Under the pieces are notes generated by a model. It was not told the origin of the DNA and searched no databases. It saw only the letters and a program-made list of their open reading frames with translations. DNA of 64,000 bases from Kribbella sindirgiensis (GTDB lineage: Bacteria > Actinomycetota > Actinomycetes > Propionibacteriales > Kribbellaceae). The DNA lies in the NCBI RefSeq assembly GCF_004331435.1, contig NZ_SJKA01000008.1, positions 124,001-188,000 on the forward strand. The letters are read 5' to 3'. A program made the position numbers and the translations under genes. Each line of letters begins with the position of its first letter. Position 1 is the stretch's first letter. Shown one piece after another: positions 17,928 to 27,702 of the stretch.

Positions 17928-18869
17928 ATGGACCTGGCGATCGAGACCATCCGGGCAGCCGTTCGTGCCGCGCTGGACGAGGATCATGCGGAGAGCGATG
18001 TGACCACGCAGTGGAGCGTCCCGGCGGGCGTGCGCGTCGAGGCTGCGATGATTGCGAAGCAGGCGGGGCGGGTGGCGGGGCTCGCGTTGGTGGAAGGTGT
18101 GTACGACGCGGTCGACACTTCTGTCACGGTGCGGGCGGCGGTGGTCGACGGCGACGAGGTCCGGCCTGGGCAGGTGATGGCGTGGATCAGTGGGCCGGCG
18201 CGGTCGATCATTACCGGTGAGCGGGCAGCGTTGAACTTCGTTCAGCGGATGTCGGGTATTGCCACGCTGACCTCCGCGTTCGTGGGCGCCATCGGCAACC
18301 ACAACGTCAAACTCCTCGATACTCGCAAGACGGCACCAGGCCTCCGCGCGCTCGACAAGTACGCGGTGACCTGTGGCGGCGGCACCAACCACAGGCTCGA
18401 CCTCAACGCCATGGTGCTGCTGAAGGAGAACCACTTGGCAGCCGCAGGTGGCGTCCGCCCGGCCGTCCAAAGTGTCCGCGACGGTATGGCTGCGACCGGC
18501 CAGCACCTAGCCGTAGAGGTCGAAGTCACCACCTTGGCCGAGGCCTACGAGGCGATGGACTGCCAAGTCGACTGGATCATGCTGGACAACATGTCCATCG
18601 ACGTCATGAGGTCAGTGATCGAGCAGCGCGACGCATCCGGGTCCGGCTGCCGGCTCGAGGCCTCGGGCACCATCAGTCTCGAGACTGTCGCCGACATCGC
18701 CGCCAGCGGAGTCGACGCCCTGTCGGTCGGTGCACTGACGCACTCGGCGCCGGCGCTCGACACCAGCCTGCTGATCAGCCCGTTCGAGCGTCAGCAGTCG
18801 GATCATCGAGGTGGGCGCAGTACGGCGAACGGGTCGGTCACCGTCAACTCGCGGGCCACGAACTTGTAA
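17928..18869 (+). CDS. nadC: nicotinate-nucleotide pyrophosphorylase (carboxylating)
   Basis: A 313-residue NadC, which converts quinolinate and PRPP to nicotinate mononucleotide in de novo NAD synthesis. Diagnostic motifs: LNFVQRMSGIATLT, LLDTRKTAPGLRALDKYAV, CGGGTNHRLDL, VLLKENHLAAAGG, EVEVTTLAEA, ASGTISLETV and DALSVGALTHSAPALD. The enzyme body ends near 18785; the last 30 codons are an unusual hydrophilic extension that runs 67 bases into the opposite-strand nrtR gene. A candidate NrtR operator precedes it. nadA and nadB lie nearby in a separate unit with a matching operator. Confidence 0.95.
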   Translation: MDLAIETIRAAVRAALDEDHAESDVTTQWSVPAGVRVEAAMIAKQAGRVAGLALVEGVYDAVDTSVTVRAAVVDGDEVRPGQVMAWISGPARSIITGERAALNFVQRMSGIATLTSAFVGAIGNHNVKLLDTRKTAPGLRALDKYAVTCGGGTNHRLDLNAMVLLKENHLAAAGGVRPAVQSVRDGMAATGQHLAVEVEVTTLAEAYEAMDCQVDWIMLDNMSIDVMRSVIEQRDASGSGCRLEASGTISLETVADIAASGVDALSVGALTHSAPALDTSLLISPFERQQSDHRGGRSTANGSVTVNSRATNL

Positions 18870-19507
18870 ACCGCCGCCGGCCGCCCACCGGACTGTCCCG
18901 GCCGGGCGGTCCGCTCGGTCTGGCCGATCACCTGTCGCCGGGTCAGCACCCGGGTCAGATTGGTCGCGCTGAGCTCATAGCCCAGGGCCGCGCTGAACAG
19001 ATCGCGCAACTCGGCGATGGTGAACTCAGCCGGAGCCAGTGCGAACCCGATATTCGTGTACGACAACTTCGCCCGCAAACGCGCAACGGCGGCATCGATG
19101 AAGTAGTGGTGGTCGAACGCCGTACGCGGCAACTCGTCCACCCGATGCCACGCGGTGTCGTCCGGCAGATTCGGCCGTACGTCGGACGGAACCAGCCCGA
19201 GGTACGCGGTCGCGAGCACCCGCGCCCGCGGATCACGATCGATCGCACTGTGGGTCGCCAACTGCTCCAGATGGGCGACATCACGGACGTCGACTTTCGC
19301 CGCGAGATGACCGGTGATCGCCTCCCGGAGCCGTTCCGTGGGCTGCACGCCTCCCCCGGGCAGCGCCCAGCGGTACCGGAACGGGCTCTGTCCGCGCCGC
19401 CACAGCAGAACGCACAGATGTCCGTCACGGACGGACAGCACCACGGCCAGCACCTCGTGCGGGTAGCTGGGGATGTTGACCGGATCACTTTTCTTGGCCA
19501 TGGGCAT
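18803..19507 (-). CDS. nrtR: NrtR-type NUDIX regulator of NAD synthesis
   Basis: A 234-residue two-domain protein. The N-terminal part (about 10-150) is a NUDIX-like fold (VCVLLWRRG-type start, [18 protein letters not shown]) whose catalytic Nudix box is incomplete, as expected for a ligand-sensing rather than hydrolysing domain. The C-terminal part (about 165-230) is a winged HTH ([20 protein letters not shown]). NrtR proteins bind ADP-ribose-type NAD metabolites and repress NAD synthesis genes. It lies between nadC and nadA with candidate operators on both sides. ATGs at 19507 and 19501 are both possible starts; the operator overlaps the leader region. Confidence 0.9.
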   Translation of the reverse strand: MPMAKKSDPVNIPSYPHEVLAVVLSVRDGHLCVLLWRRGQSPFRYRWALPGGGVQPTERLREAITGHLAAKVDVRDVAHLEQLATHSAIDRDPRARVLATAYLGLVPSDVRPNLPDDTAWHRVDELPRTAFDHHYFIDAAVARLRAKLSYTNIGFALAPAEFTIAELRDLFSAALGYELSATNLTRVLTRRQVIGQTERTARPGQSGGRPAAVYKFVARELTVTDPFAVLRPPR

Positions 19508-19535
19508 GTCGCCGATGGTACCGTCAGACCAGTTA

Positions 19536-19550
19536 TCGCCTATTAGGCGA
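19536..19550. promoter_or_regulatory. NrtR operator palindrome, nrtR-nadA intergenic region
   Basis: TCGCCTA-T-TAGGCGA is a perfect 15-base palindrome between the divergent nrtR and nadA genes, 25 bases before the nadA start. The extended context TTATCGCCTATTAGGCGAAA matches the site upstream of nadC. Confidence 0.8.
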
Positions 19551-19574
19551 AAACTAGAAGGAAGGGAACAGGCA

Positions 19575-20555
19575 ATGTCCGTTGCCCAGAGCACTGCGAC
19601 GACCTGGCAGGAAGAGGTACGCCGCCTGGCCCGCGAGCAGAACGCGGTCGTCCTCGCCCACAACTACCAGGACCCCGCGATCCAGGATGTGGCCGATCAC
19701 GTCGGCGACTCGCTCGAACTGTCGCGGATCGCCGCCACCACCGCCGCGTCGACGATCGTCTTCTGCGGCGTGCACTTCATGGCCGAGACCGCGAAGCTGC
19801 TCAGTCCGGACAAGACCGTACTGATCCCCACGGCCCAGGCCGGATGTTCGCTGGCCGACACGATCGACGCCGATCAGCTGCGGAGCTGGAAGGCCGAGCA
19901 TCCCGGTGCCGCGGTGGTTGCCTATGTCAACACCAGCGCGGCGGTCAAGGCGGAAGCCGACGTGTGCTGCACGTCGTCGAACGCGGTGGCCGTCGTGGAG
20001 TCGATCCCGCCGGACCAGGAGATCCTGTTCCTGCCCGACCAGTTCCTCGGCAACCACGTACGGCGGCAGACCGGGCGCGACAACATCCACGTCTGGATGG
20101 GTGAATGCCACGTCCACGCCGGGATCAGCGCGGCCGATCTGCGGGAGCAGGTGGAGGCCGATCCGGCGGCGGAGATTCTGGTGCATCCGGAGTGCGGCTG
20201 CGCGTCCTCGGCGGTCTGGCTTGCCGGCGTCGGTGACCTGCCCGCGGACCGGACCCGGATCCTGTCCACCTCCGGGATGCTCGGCGCCGCCCGCGACATG
20301 ACGGCGAAGACGGCGCTGATCGCGACGGAGATCGGCATGCTCCATCAGCTGCGCAAGGTCAACCAGCACACGACATTCCGGCCGGTGAACCCGAAGGCCT
20401 CGTGCCGCTTCATGAAGATGATCACGCCCGAGCTGCTGCTGCGGTGCCTCCGCGAGGGCCGCGACGAGGTCCACGTGCCTTTCGACGTGGCCGAACGGGC
20501 CCGGCAGTCGGTCGAGCGGATGGTTGCCATCGGCAAGCCCGGTGGTGCTCGGTGA
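19575..20555 (+). CDS. nadA: quinolinate synthase
   Basis: A 326-residue NadA, a [4Fe-4S] enzyme that condenses iminoaspartate with dihydroxyacetone phosphate to quinolinate. Motifs: [41 protein letters not shown] (cluster Cys), [25 protein letters not shown] (cluster Cys), STSGML and [10 protein letters not shown] (cluster Cys). The start at 19575 follows AGAAGGAAGGG. It overlaps nadB by four bases and is preceded by a perfect NrtR-type palindrome. Confidence 0.96.
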   Translation: MSVAQSTATTWQEEVRRLAREQNAVVLAHNYQDPAIQDVADHVGDSLELSRIAATTAASTIVFCGVHFMAETAKLLSPDKTVLIPTAQAGCSLADTIDADQLRSWKAEHPGAAVVAYVNTSAAVKAEADVCCTSSNAVAVVESIPPDQEILFLPDQFLGNHVRRQTGRDNIHVWMGECHVHAGISAADLREQVEADPAAEILVHPECGCASSAVWLAGVGDLPADRTRILSTSGMLGAARDMTAKTALIATEIGMLHQLRKVNQHTTFRPVNPKASCRFMKMITPELLLRCLREGRDEVHVPFDVAERARQSVERMVAIGKPGGAR

Positions 20556-22081
20556 GACGATCCGCTGACGTCGTCGTCATCGGCACCGGAGTAGCCGGCC
20601 TGTCCACCGCGCTGGGCCTGGCCGCGACGCGGAACGTACTCCTCGTCAGTGCCGGTTCCGGGAGTACGCCGTGGGCACAGGGCGGGATCGCCGCCGCGTA
20701 CGGCGATGACGACCCGCTCGACCACGCCCACGACACCGAGATCGCCGGCGCGGGGTTCTGCGACCCGCGCAACGTCCGGGCACTGGTCGAAGAGGGTCCG
20801 CAGCGCCTCGCCGAGCTGATCGCCCTGGGCGCGCGGTTCGACCGCAACGCCGACGGTTCGCTGTCACGAACCCTCGAAGGTGGTCACGATCGCCACCGGG
20901 TCGTCCACGCAGGTGGTGATGCCAGCGGCGCCGAGGTTCATCGGGCACTGCACGAGGCCGTGCAGCTCGCCGGCGTCCGTACGGTGACTGGCCGCGTCGT
21001 CGGTCTGGTCAAGTCGGGCTCCGGACACGTCACCGGCGTACTCCTCGAGAAGGGCCGCGACGTCAACCAGATCGACGCTCGCGCCGTCGTACTGGCCACC
21101 GGTGGGATCGGCAACGCCTATCTGGCCAGTACGAATCCGTCTTCCGTCCGCGGCGACGGCATCGCGCTGGCGCTGCAGGCCGGGGCGTCGCTGGTCGACA
21201 TGGAGTTCGTGCAGTTCCATCCGACCGCGCTCTTCACCGGCGAGACCACGGGTCAGCTGCCCTTGGTCACCGAGGCGGTCCGCGGTGAAGGCGGCGTACT
21301 GCGTGATCTGCGCGGCCGCAGGATCATGCCCGACATACACCCGCGTGCCGACCTCGCTCCGCGGGACGTCGTCGCGCGGGCGATCGAGGCGACGATGCGG
21401 CGCGACGGGTGTGAGTACGTGTGGCTGGACGCCCGGTCGATCCCGGAGGACACCATCCGCCGGCGGTTCCCGACCGTCCTCGCGTCGTGCCGGCGGATCG
21501 GCGTCGACATGCTCCGCGAGCCGATCCCGGTCGCCCCGGCCGAACACTTCCTCTGCGGCGGAATCCGCACGAACCGCGACGGAGCCACCGATGTCCCGGG
21601 ACTGTACGCCGTGGGCGAGGCCGCGGGCGGCGGTGTCCACGGGGCCAACCGACTGGCATCGAACAGCCTGCTCGAGGGCCTGGTGTTCGGGCGGCGGGTC
21701 GCGACGGCGCTTACCCTCGACCTGCCCGCGACGTCGTACGGAGAGCCGACCCGGCTGACCTTGGGCCAGGACCGCGAACCGGACAAGATCCGGGCGTTCC
21801 TGACCGAGTACGCCGGTATCCGGCGCGACGGCGCCGGCCTGCAAACCGCCGCCGACCAGCTCGACTCGGCGGGCGACGGGCCCCTGGCGACGGTGGCGCG
21901 CACGGTCGTCGCGGCAGCGCTCACCCGCGAGGACAGCCGTGGGTGTCACTGGCGCTCCGACCACCCGCTTACCGACGACCGGTGGAACCGGCACGTTGTC
22001 ATCCGTCTCGACGAGGACGGCCGCCCAGCGGTACGCGAGCCCCTCCACTCGACCGCTGGACTTCTCGTCGGGCGGTCTTGA
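20552..22081 (+). CDS. nadB: L-aspartate oxidase
   Basis: A 509-residue FAD enzyme that makes iminoaspartate for NadA. The GTG start overlaps the nadA stop (GTGA). Motifs: [18 protein letters not shown] (FAD), [68 protein letters not shown] and [18 protein letters not shown]. It matches the fumarate reductase/aspartate oxidase family over its full length. nadC is not in this operon but lies on the other side of nrtR. Confidence 0.96.
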   Translation: MRRSADVVVIGTGVAGLSTALGLAATRNVLLVSAGSGSTPWAQGGIAAAYGDDDPLDHAHDTEIAGAGFCDPRNVRALVEEGPQRLAELIALGARFDRNADGSLSRTLEGGHDRHRVVHAGGDASGAEVHRALHEAVQLAGVRTVTGRVVGLVKSGSGHVTGVLLEKGRDVNQIDARAVVLATGGIGNAYLASTNPSSVRGDGIALALQAGASLVDMEFVQFHPTALFTGETTGQLPLVTEAVRGEGGVLRDLRGRRIMPDIHPRADLAPRDVVARAIEATMRRDGCEYVWLDARSIPEDTIRRRFPTVLASCRRIGVDMLREPIPVAPAEHFLCGGIRTNRDGATDVPGLYAVGEAAGGGVHGANRLASNSLLEGLVFGRRVATALTLDLPATSYGEPTRLTLGQDREPDKIRAFLTEYAGIRRDGAGLQTAADQLDSAGDGPLATVARTVVAAALTREDSRGCHWRSDHPLTDDRWNRHVVIRLDEDGRPAVREPLHSTAGLLVGRS

Positions 22082-22094
22082 GCGGATGCCGTTC

Positions 22095-22136
22095 GGCGAC
22101 TTAGTATCTGCGTATGCGCGTAGATACTAAGTCGCC
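22095..22136. promoter_or_regulatory. 15+15 base palindrome enclosing the start codon of the zinc ArsR gene
   Basis: GGCGACTTAGTATCT (22095-22109) and AGATACTAAGTCGCC (22122-22136) are perfectly complementary around a 12-base centre that contains the ATG (22114-22116). It is either a repressor operator placed over the translation start of a leaderless mRNA or a hairpin with the start codon in its loop. Confidence 0.75.
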
Positions 22137-22494
22137 GCGGGAGACGCCGGAGGACGATCACGTCGCCTTGGCGGTCGAGGTCTTTCGGATGCTGTCGGAC
22201 GCGACCCGCGTGCGGCTCCTGTGGGCGATGCTCGACGGCGAGCGGTCGGTCAGCGAGCTGGCGGAGACGGTTGGCAAGTCGCCGGCCGGTGTCTCGCAGC
22301 ATCTGGCCAAGCTCCGGCTGGCGCGACTGGTCCGCAGCCGCAAGCAAGGCAACCAGGTCTTCTACCGGATCGAGAACTCGCACGCCAGCCAACTGGTCGA
22401 GGACGCGATCTACCACGCCGAACACTCCAGCGGGGGCTTTCCTCCCCACCACCGCCCGCACCCAGTCACCGGGTCGAGGACCAAGAGCCGATGA
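22114..22494 (+). CDS. ArsR/SmtB-family zinc-type repressor
   Basis: A 126-residue repressor with HTH KSPAGVSQHLAKLRLARLV. The alpha-5 metal site of SmtB/CzrA proteins is recognisable: N88, H90, H101 and H104 follow the pattern D-x-H-x10-H-x2-[E/H], with Asp replaced by Asn at the first position. A His-rich tail (PPHHRPHPV) follows. It overlaps the downstream zinc-type CDF exporter by ATGA, so derepression by zinc is the likely logic. The start codon lies inside a long palindrome, so no Shine-Dalgarno site exists and a leaderless transcript is probable. Confidence 0.88.
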   Translation: MRVDTKSPRETPEDDHVALAVEVFRMLSDATRVRLLWAMLDGERSVSELAETVGKSPAGVSQHLAKLRLARLVRSRKQGNQVFYRIENSHASQLVEDAIYHAEHSSGGFPPHHRPHPVTGSRTKSR

Positions 22495-23525
22495 ACACCA
22501 CAGAACATGGGCATGGGCACGGCCATGGGCACGGTCATGGGCATGGCGGCGGATGGTTCAGTGGGGTCAAGCGGATGTTCGTCCCGCACTCGCACGACAG
22601 TGCCGACAAGGTCGACTCCGCGCTCGAAGCCAGCAGAGACGGCATGCGCTGCCTGAAGATCAGCTTCGCCGGCCTGATCGTCACCGCGATCATCCAGACC
22701 GTGATCGTGTTCCTCACGAACTCGGTCGCGCTGCTCGGCGACACGCTCCACAACTACGCCGACGCGCTCACCGCGATCCCGCTGGCGATCGCGTTCATCG
22801 TCGGCCGCCGGCTCGCCACCCGCGCGTACACGTACGGCTTCGGCCGCGCCGAGGACCTGGCCGGCATCGTGGTCGTGGTGCTGATAGCGGCCTCGTCGGC
22901 GTACGCCGGGTACGAGGCGGTCATGCGCTTCATCCACCCGTCCGAGGTCCGCCACGTCGGCGTGCTGATCATCGCCGGTGTCGTCGGCTTCCTCGGCAAC
23001 GAGATCGTCGCGCAGTACCGGATCCGCACCGGCAAGCGGATCGGATCGGCCGCCCTCGTGGCCGACGGCCTGCACGCCCGCACCGACGGCTTCACCAGCC
23101 TGGCCGTGGTTCTGAGCGCGATCGGCGCGTGGCTCGGGTTCGACCTGGCCGACCCGATCATCGGTCTGCTGATCACGGTCGTGATCCTCTTCGTACTGCG
23201 TGACGCCGCCCGCGAGGTGTACCGCCGCCTGATGGACGCCGTCGACCCGCACCTCGTCGACCAAGCCGAAGAGGTCATCCGGTCCGCTCCTGGCGTACTC
23301 GATGTGACCGACGTCCGGCTCCGCTGGCTCGGCCACAGCCTCCGCGCCGAAGCCAGCATCACCGTCGACCCCAGCACATCACTCGTCGACGCCCACCACC
23401 TCAGCCACCAGGTCGAGCACGAGCTGGTCCACGGCGTACGCCGCCTCACCTCCGCCACGATCCACACCGAGCCACTCACCCCCGACTCCACGCCGGCCCA
23501 CAACCTCCTCGCCCACCACCGCTGA
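22491..23525 (+). CDS. CDF zinc/cobalt exporter with His-rich N-terminus
   Basis: A 344-residue full-length CDF transporter. It starts with an HG repeat (seven His alternating with Gly), followed by six helices with both canonical HxxxD sites, LHNYAD in TM2 and LHARTD in TM5, which is the zinc-type arrangement. The C-terminal about 90 residues form the cytoplasmic metal-sensing domain. The ATG overlaps the repressor stop (ATGA). It probably exports Zn(II) in exchange for protons under control of the adjacent ArsR/SmtB protein. Confidence 0.92.
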   Translation: MNTTEHGHGHGHGHGHGHGGGWFSGVKRMFVPHSHDSADKVDSALEASRDGMRCLKISFAGLIVTAIIQTVIVFLTNSVALLGDTLHNYADALTAIPLAIAFIVGRRLATRAYTYGFGRAEDLAGIVVVVLIAASSAYAGYEAVMRFIHPSEVRHVGVLIIAGVVGFLGNEIVAQYRIRTGKRIGSAALVADGLHARTDGFTSLAVVLSAIGAWLGFDLADPIIGLLITVVILFVLRDAAREVYRRLMDAVDPHLVDQAEEVIRSAPGVLDVTDVRLRWLGHSLRAEASITVDPSTSLVDAHHLSHQVEHELVHGVRRLTSATIHTEPLTPDSTPAHNLLAHHR

Positions 23526-23820
23526 CGCAACAGCGGCGGACCTGCAGCTCGACAGTACGTAGACGCCTAGTACCCGCGCTCGTACGCGAGGCGGCCGGGC
23601 TGGTTGCCGGCCAGTGGACGTATACGTACTGTCCACCTGCACGGGCATGCCCACCGTCGTACACCCGGCGACGGCCGGCGACCCCGCGATCTTCGTACGC
23701 CGGATTCGCGCTGTCCTCGGAGTAGCCCGCAACACGCGGATCGAACCGCGCAGGTGCCCGAAATCGTCGACGCCTTCGTCGGCACCTTCATCCGGCTGCT
23801 CGACACGGTAACGATCACCG
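23526..23820. other. non-coding or decayed stretch
   Basis: No gene with a convincing start and codon pattern is seen. Short protein-like runs occur in different plus frames, for example VPEIVDAFVGTFIRLLDTV around 23757-23815, ending just before the HMA-like fragment. This mixture of frames suggests a decayed gene, but the original family cannot be named. Confidence 0.4.
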
Positions 23821-24012
23821 GTGACTACCCCGAGGAGACCTGGTTCCCAGTGCACCAACACCGTCCGCAGCGTCCTCGAGTCCCACGGCGCTACCGGCGT
23901 ACAGATCAGCCTCGACTCGAAGAAGGTGACCGCCACCTTCCCGTCGGAGGACGTCCGAGTGCAGGCGTTCGGCGCGATCCGGGAACAGGGCTACACCGTG
24001 GTCGCGTCCTGA
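23821..24012 (+). pseudogene. HMA-domain-like small protein, probable remnant
   Basis: A 63-residue frame whose body (CTNTVRSVLESHGATGVQIS, then VTATFPSEDVRVQ and AIREQGYTV) resembles the heavy-metal-associated fold of copper chaperones. The beginning of the fold is missing and the CxxC metal motif is reduced to a single Cys, so metal binding by the usual mode is unlikely. It overlaps the end of the opposite-strand oxidoreductase by 22 bases. It may be a decayed copZ-like gene downstream of the zinc exporter; a functional variant is less likely. Confidence 0.45.
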
Positions 24013-27000
24013 CGCCTCTCCCCGACCGCGGGCGGCTCGGCGCCGAGTTCGCGGAGGGCGGTGGTATAGCGGTCGACGTTGCGCAGCTTGACGGATTCGT
24101 AGCCGCGGACGAGGTCGGGCAGTTCCGCCAGTTGGACCGCGCGTTCGTAGGACGCCCGGTCCAGCTCGGCGGCCAGCTCGGTCATCAGGGCGCGGTAGTG
24201 GTCCCGCAGGGTGCGCTCGAGCTTGCGGAGATGGGCGTAGCCGAAGAGGTCGGCGCGGGTGCCGCGCAGCCACTTGAGCCGTGCGAGGACGCGTAGGGCG
24301 CCGTGCGACGCGGGGCCGAAGGAGATCTTCTTCTGCCGGCCGATCGCGCGCAGTACGGGCGGGTGCAGCTTGAAGGAGACCGTGCCGCCGGGGAAGGATT
24401 GGCCGGTCGAGTCGAGGAACGCCGGGTCGGTGAGGAGGCGCGCGACCTCGTACTCGTCCTTGTACGCCGTCAACTTGAACAGGTTGCGGGCAACGGCCTC
24501 GCTGAACCGGGTCTCGATCGTGACTGCCTGCTCGGCCGCCGCGACCCGCGCGACGAAGTCGACGTACGAGTTCGCGAGCTTGAGGTTCTGGTACGCGACA
24601 AGGTCGGTGGCGCGCTGCGTGACAAGTCGCAGTACCTCACCCTCCAGGCCGGACGCGTCAACTGAAGCCGGTACGTCGGCCTTCACGGCCGGGGCCGTTG
24701 CCGCGCCGGCGGCGCGGAAGGCGGCTGGGTCGGTGACTGCGACGCGTCCCCAGGTGAAGGCGGCGATGTTCGCGGCGACCGCGGTGCCGTTGATCGTGAT
24801 GGCTTCCTCGATGGCGGCGGCCGGGAGCCGGAGCGCGCCGGTCTGGTACGCGGCGCCGACGAGCAGGAAGTTCGCGGCGATCGTGTTCCCGAAGATCCGG
24901 TCCGCGGCCTCGAGCGCGTCGAAGTCGAACAGCTCCCGGCTCGCGGTGCGGACCCGTTCCAGCAGACCGGCCTCGTCAGGGTGCTGGACGGCCGGGTCGT
25001 ACACCATCGCGCCGGTCGCCGTGCGGCTGGTCGAGACCACCGTCCGCGTGGCGGCACCGTTGCCGTAGGCAAGGTTCCGGTCCTCGGCAAGCGTCAGCAG
25101 GTCGAAGCCGAGGAAGCAGTCCGCGGACCCGGGAGTCAGCCGGTTCGCCGGCTCGAGCTCGCCGCCGGCGAACCGCAGGTGACCGGTCACCGGTCCCGCC
25201 TTCTGGCTCAGCCCGGTCTGGTCGAGCGACTCCACGGCGTACCCGGCGCGATGCGCGGCGGTCGCGAGCACCTGGTTGACGGTGACGATGCCGGTCCCGC
25301 CGATGCCGGCCAGGAAGACATTCTGGGTACCGGTCACCCGCCCCTCGGCACTACTCGGCGCAACCGACGGCGGCACCGGGAAGGTGGTCTTCGGACGAGG
25401 CGCGGTACGGCGTGACGCCGTACGACTCGGCGCTGTTTCGACGACCACGAACGACGGGCAGTCGCCGTCGAGACAGCTGTAGTCGGTGTTGCAGGACGTC
25501 TGCTCGATGCGGGTCTTGCGACCGTACTCGGTCTCGACCGGCTGCACCGACAGGCAGTTGCTCTTCACACCACAGTCGCCACAGCCCTCACACACCGCCT
25601 CGTTGATCACGACACGCTGCGTACGGGCAGGCAGACTGCCGCGCTTGCGCTGGCGGCGCGCGTCGGCGGCGCAGTGCTGGTCATAGATCAGCACCGTGAC
25701 ACCGGGGACGTCCCGCAGCATCCGCTGAGCCTCGTCAAGACGATCGCGGCTCCACAGCAAGGTCCCGGGCGCGAGGTCGCGGCGACGGTACCGTCCGAGC
25801 TCGTCGGCGCAAACGACGATCTTCCGCACGCCCTCGACGTACAGCTTGTGGGTCAACTGCGGCACGGTGAGCGCGCCCTCGGCGTCCTGCGCGCCGGTCA
25901 TCGCGACGACGTCGTTGTAGAGAACCTTGTACGTGATGTTGACGCCGGCGGCGATACAGGCCTGTACGGCGAGCTGCCCAGAGTGGAAGAACGTGCCGTC
26001 GCCGACGTTCTGGAAGATGTGGCCGGCGTCGGTGAACCACGCCTGCCCGATCCACTGCGCACCCTCACCACCCATCTGCGTGACTCCGGTGACGGCGCTG
26101 TCCTGCCGGTCGGAGATCGTGACCATCGCGTGGCAGCCGATCCCGCCGCCGCCCATCGACCCCTCGGGCAGAGCGGTGGAGCGGTTGTGCGGACAGCCGC
26201 TGCAGAAGTACGCCGAGCGGCTCGTGGAGAGCAACGGAAGCTGGGTCCGCCGCGGCGGGGGCGGCGTGATCGCGATCAGGTCCTGCAGCAGGTACCGCAG
26301 TGGCGCGAGCAACCGACCTGACGTGAGTTCGCCGTCGGCGGGAATCAGCAGCCGGCCACTCGAGTCGCGCTTGCCGGCGATCTGCGGCGCGTCCGGCGTA
26401 CCGTACAGAATCTCCCGGATCTGGGTCTCGACGAACGCGGTCTTGTCCTCGACCACGACGATCCGGTCGAGACCCTCGGCGAACGAGCGGATGGTCCCGG
26501 GCGCGACCGGGCTCATCAGACCGAGCCGCAGCACCCGGACACCCGCCCGCGTGAGCGCCTCGTCCGTGACGCCCAGGTCCGTCATGGCCTGACGCATCGA
26601 GTCGTAGCAGCTGCCCGTGGCGACGAATCCGACCCGCGCGCCGGGCGAGTCGACGTCAACCACGTCGAGGCTGTTCTCGACGGCGTACGCGCGAACCAGC
26701 TCGGTCCGGGGCCCGACCAGATCCGCCTCGGCGCGCACGATCGCGTCGGGCCGGACAACCATCGGACGCTGCTCGTATGCGTACGGTTTGCCCTCCCACT
26801 CGATCGCGGGCGTGACAGGCAGGACCTCGGTTGCGGCGGCGTCGACCGTCCACGCACCGTCGGCCACGTCCGCGACGATCTTCAGTGCGACGACGCAGCC
26901 CGTCACCCGCGACATCTCGATCGCGTGCAGGCCGAGCGTCACGATCTCGGCGGCGTTGCGCGGGAACAGGACAGGGATCCCCAGTGCGGCCAGGGACCGC

Positions 27001-27545
27001 TCGCTCACCGCCGGTACGGTCGACGACTTCGAGGCCGGGTCGTCACCGACCAGGAGTACGGCGCCGCCGCGCGGGTTCACGCCGTACATGTTGGCGTGCC
27101 GCAGCGCGTCGGTCGCGCGGTCCACACCAGGGCCCTTGCCGTACCAGAAGCCGGTGACGCCGTCGTGGGTGCCGGTACCGAGCGGCAGCTCGATCTGACT
27201 CCCCCACACCGAGGTCGCGGCGAGTTCCTCGTTCAGTCCGGGCACGAACCGGATGTCGTTCTCGTCGAGCACGTCCTTCATGCCCGCGAGCAGCCGGTCG
27301 AGTCCGCCGAGCGGACTCCCCTGGTAGCCGGAGACGAAGGACGCCGTACGCAACCCCCGGCGCCGGTCGAGCGCGCGATGCTCCACGAGCAGCCGCGCGA
27401 TCGCCTGCACCCCGGTCAGCAGCGTCGGCGGACCGGCGTGCCGGAACCGGTCGTCGAGGTCGTACGGCGGCAGCGCGGCGAGCCGCTCCGCACTGATCTC
27501 GACGGCGATCTCGGCAGAGGTCTCGGCGGGGGCGATCGCGGTCAT
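23991..27545 (-). CDS. indolepyruvate ferredoxin oxidoreductase, fused alpha/beta
   Basis: A 1184-residue fused 2-oxoacid:ferredoxin oxidoreductase, the length typical of the proteobacterial/actinobacterial single-chain form. Order: pyrimidine-binding domain (GYQGSPLGGLDRLLAG), a second TPP-binding region (CSGCPHNRSTALPEG, then MGGGIGCHAMV), a Cys-rich Fe-S segment (CEGCGDCGVKSNC, then CNTDYSCLDGDC) and a C-terminal gamma-type domain (GIGGTGIVTVNQVLA). It oxidatively decarboxylates aryl-pyruvates to acyl-CoA and links aromatic amino acid breakdown to ferredoxin. The ATG at 27545 follows AGGAG. A divergent Lrp-family gene 157 bases away is the probable regulator. Confidence 0.93.
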   Translation of the reverse strand: MTAIAPAETSAEIAVEISAERLAALPPYDLDDRFRHAGPPTLLTGVQAIARLLVEHRALDRRRGLRTASFVSGYQGSPLGGLDRLLAGMKDVLDENDIRFVPGLNEELAATSVWGSQIELPLGTGTHDGVTGFWYGKGPGVDRATDALRHANMYGVNPRGGAVLLVGDDPASKSSTVPAVSERSLAALGIPVLFPRNAAEIVTLGLHAIEMSRVTGCVVALKIVADVADGAWTVDAAATEVLPVTPAIEWEGKPYAYEQRPMVVRPDAIVRAEADLVGPRTELVRAYAVENSLDVVDVDSPGARVGFVATGSCYDSMRQAMTDLGVTDEALTRAGVRVLRLGLMSPVAPGTIRSFAEGLDRIVVVEDKTAFVETQIREILYGTPDAPQIAGKRDSSGRLLIPADGELTSGRLLAPLRYLLQDLIAITPPPPRRTQLPLLSTSRSAYFCSGCPHNRSTALPEGSMGGGGIGCHAMVTISDRQDSAVTGVTQMGGEGAQWIGQAWFTDAGHIFQNVGDGTFFHSGQLAVQACIAAGVNITYKVLYNDVVAMTGAQDAEGALTVPQLTHKLYVEGVRKIVVCADELGRYRRRDLAPGTLLWSRDRLDEAQRMLRDVPGVTVLIYDQHCAADARRQRKRGSLPARTQRVVINEAVCEGCGDCGVKSNCLSVQPVETEYGRKTRIEQTSCNTDYSCLDGDCPSFVVVETAPSRTASRRTAPRPKTTFPVPPSVAPSSAEGRVTGTQNVFLAGIGGTGIVTVNQVLATAAHRAGYAVESLDQTGLSQKAGPVTGHLRFAGGELEPANRLTPGSADCFLGFDLLTLAEDRNLAYGNGAATRTVVSTSRTATGAMVYDPAVQHPDEAGLLERVRTASRELFDFDALEAADRIFGNTIAANFLLVGAAYQTGALRLPAAAIEEAITINGTAVAANIAAFTWGRVAVTDPAAFRAAGAATAPAVKADVPASVDASGLEGEVLRLVTQRATDLVAYQNLKLANSYVDFVARVAAAEQAVTIETRFSEAVARNLFKLTAYKDEYEVARLLTDPAFLDSTGQSFPGGTVSFKLHPPVLRAIGRQKKISFGPASHGALRVLARLKWLRGTRADLFGYAHLRKLERTLRDHYRALMTELAAELDRASYERAVQLAELPDLVRGYESVKLRNVDRYTTALRELGAEPPAVGERRQDATTV

Positions 27546-27702
27546 CGACTCTCCTGGGGTCCGCGGCAGTTCCCCCGAGAGTGCGGGCTCGGTGGGCCAG
27601 GTCACAAGAGATGTCGTCGAGTTTGGCGACGATTCGCAATCCCCGGTCTTGTTTCATTGGCTCGCGCGCAACAAAGGACATGCCCGGAGTAGACTTCGTT
27701 GC

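Noticed and set aside
22500-22555. Short tandem repeat suspected as a repeat array or CRISPR-like element
   Set aside because: The six-base 'catggg/cacggc' units encode the His-Gly metal-binding N-terminus of the zinc CDF.
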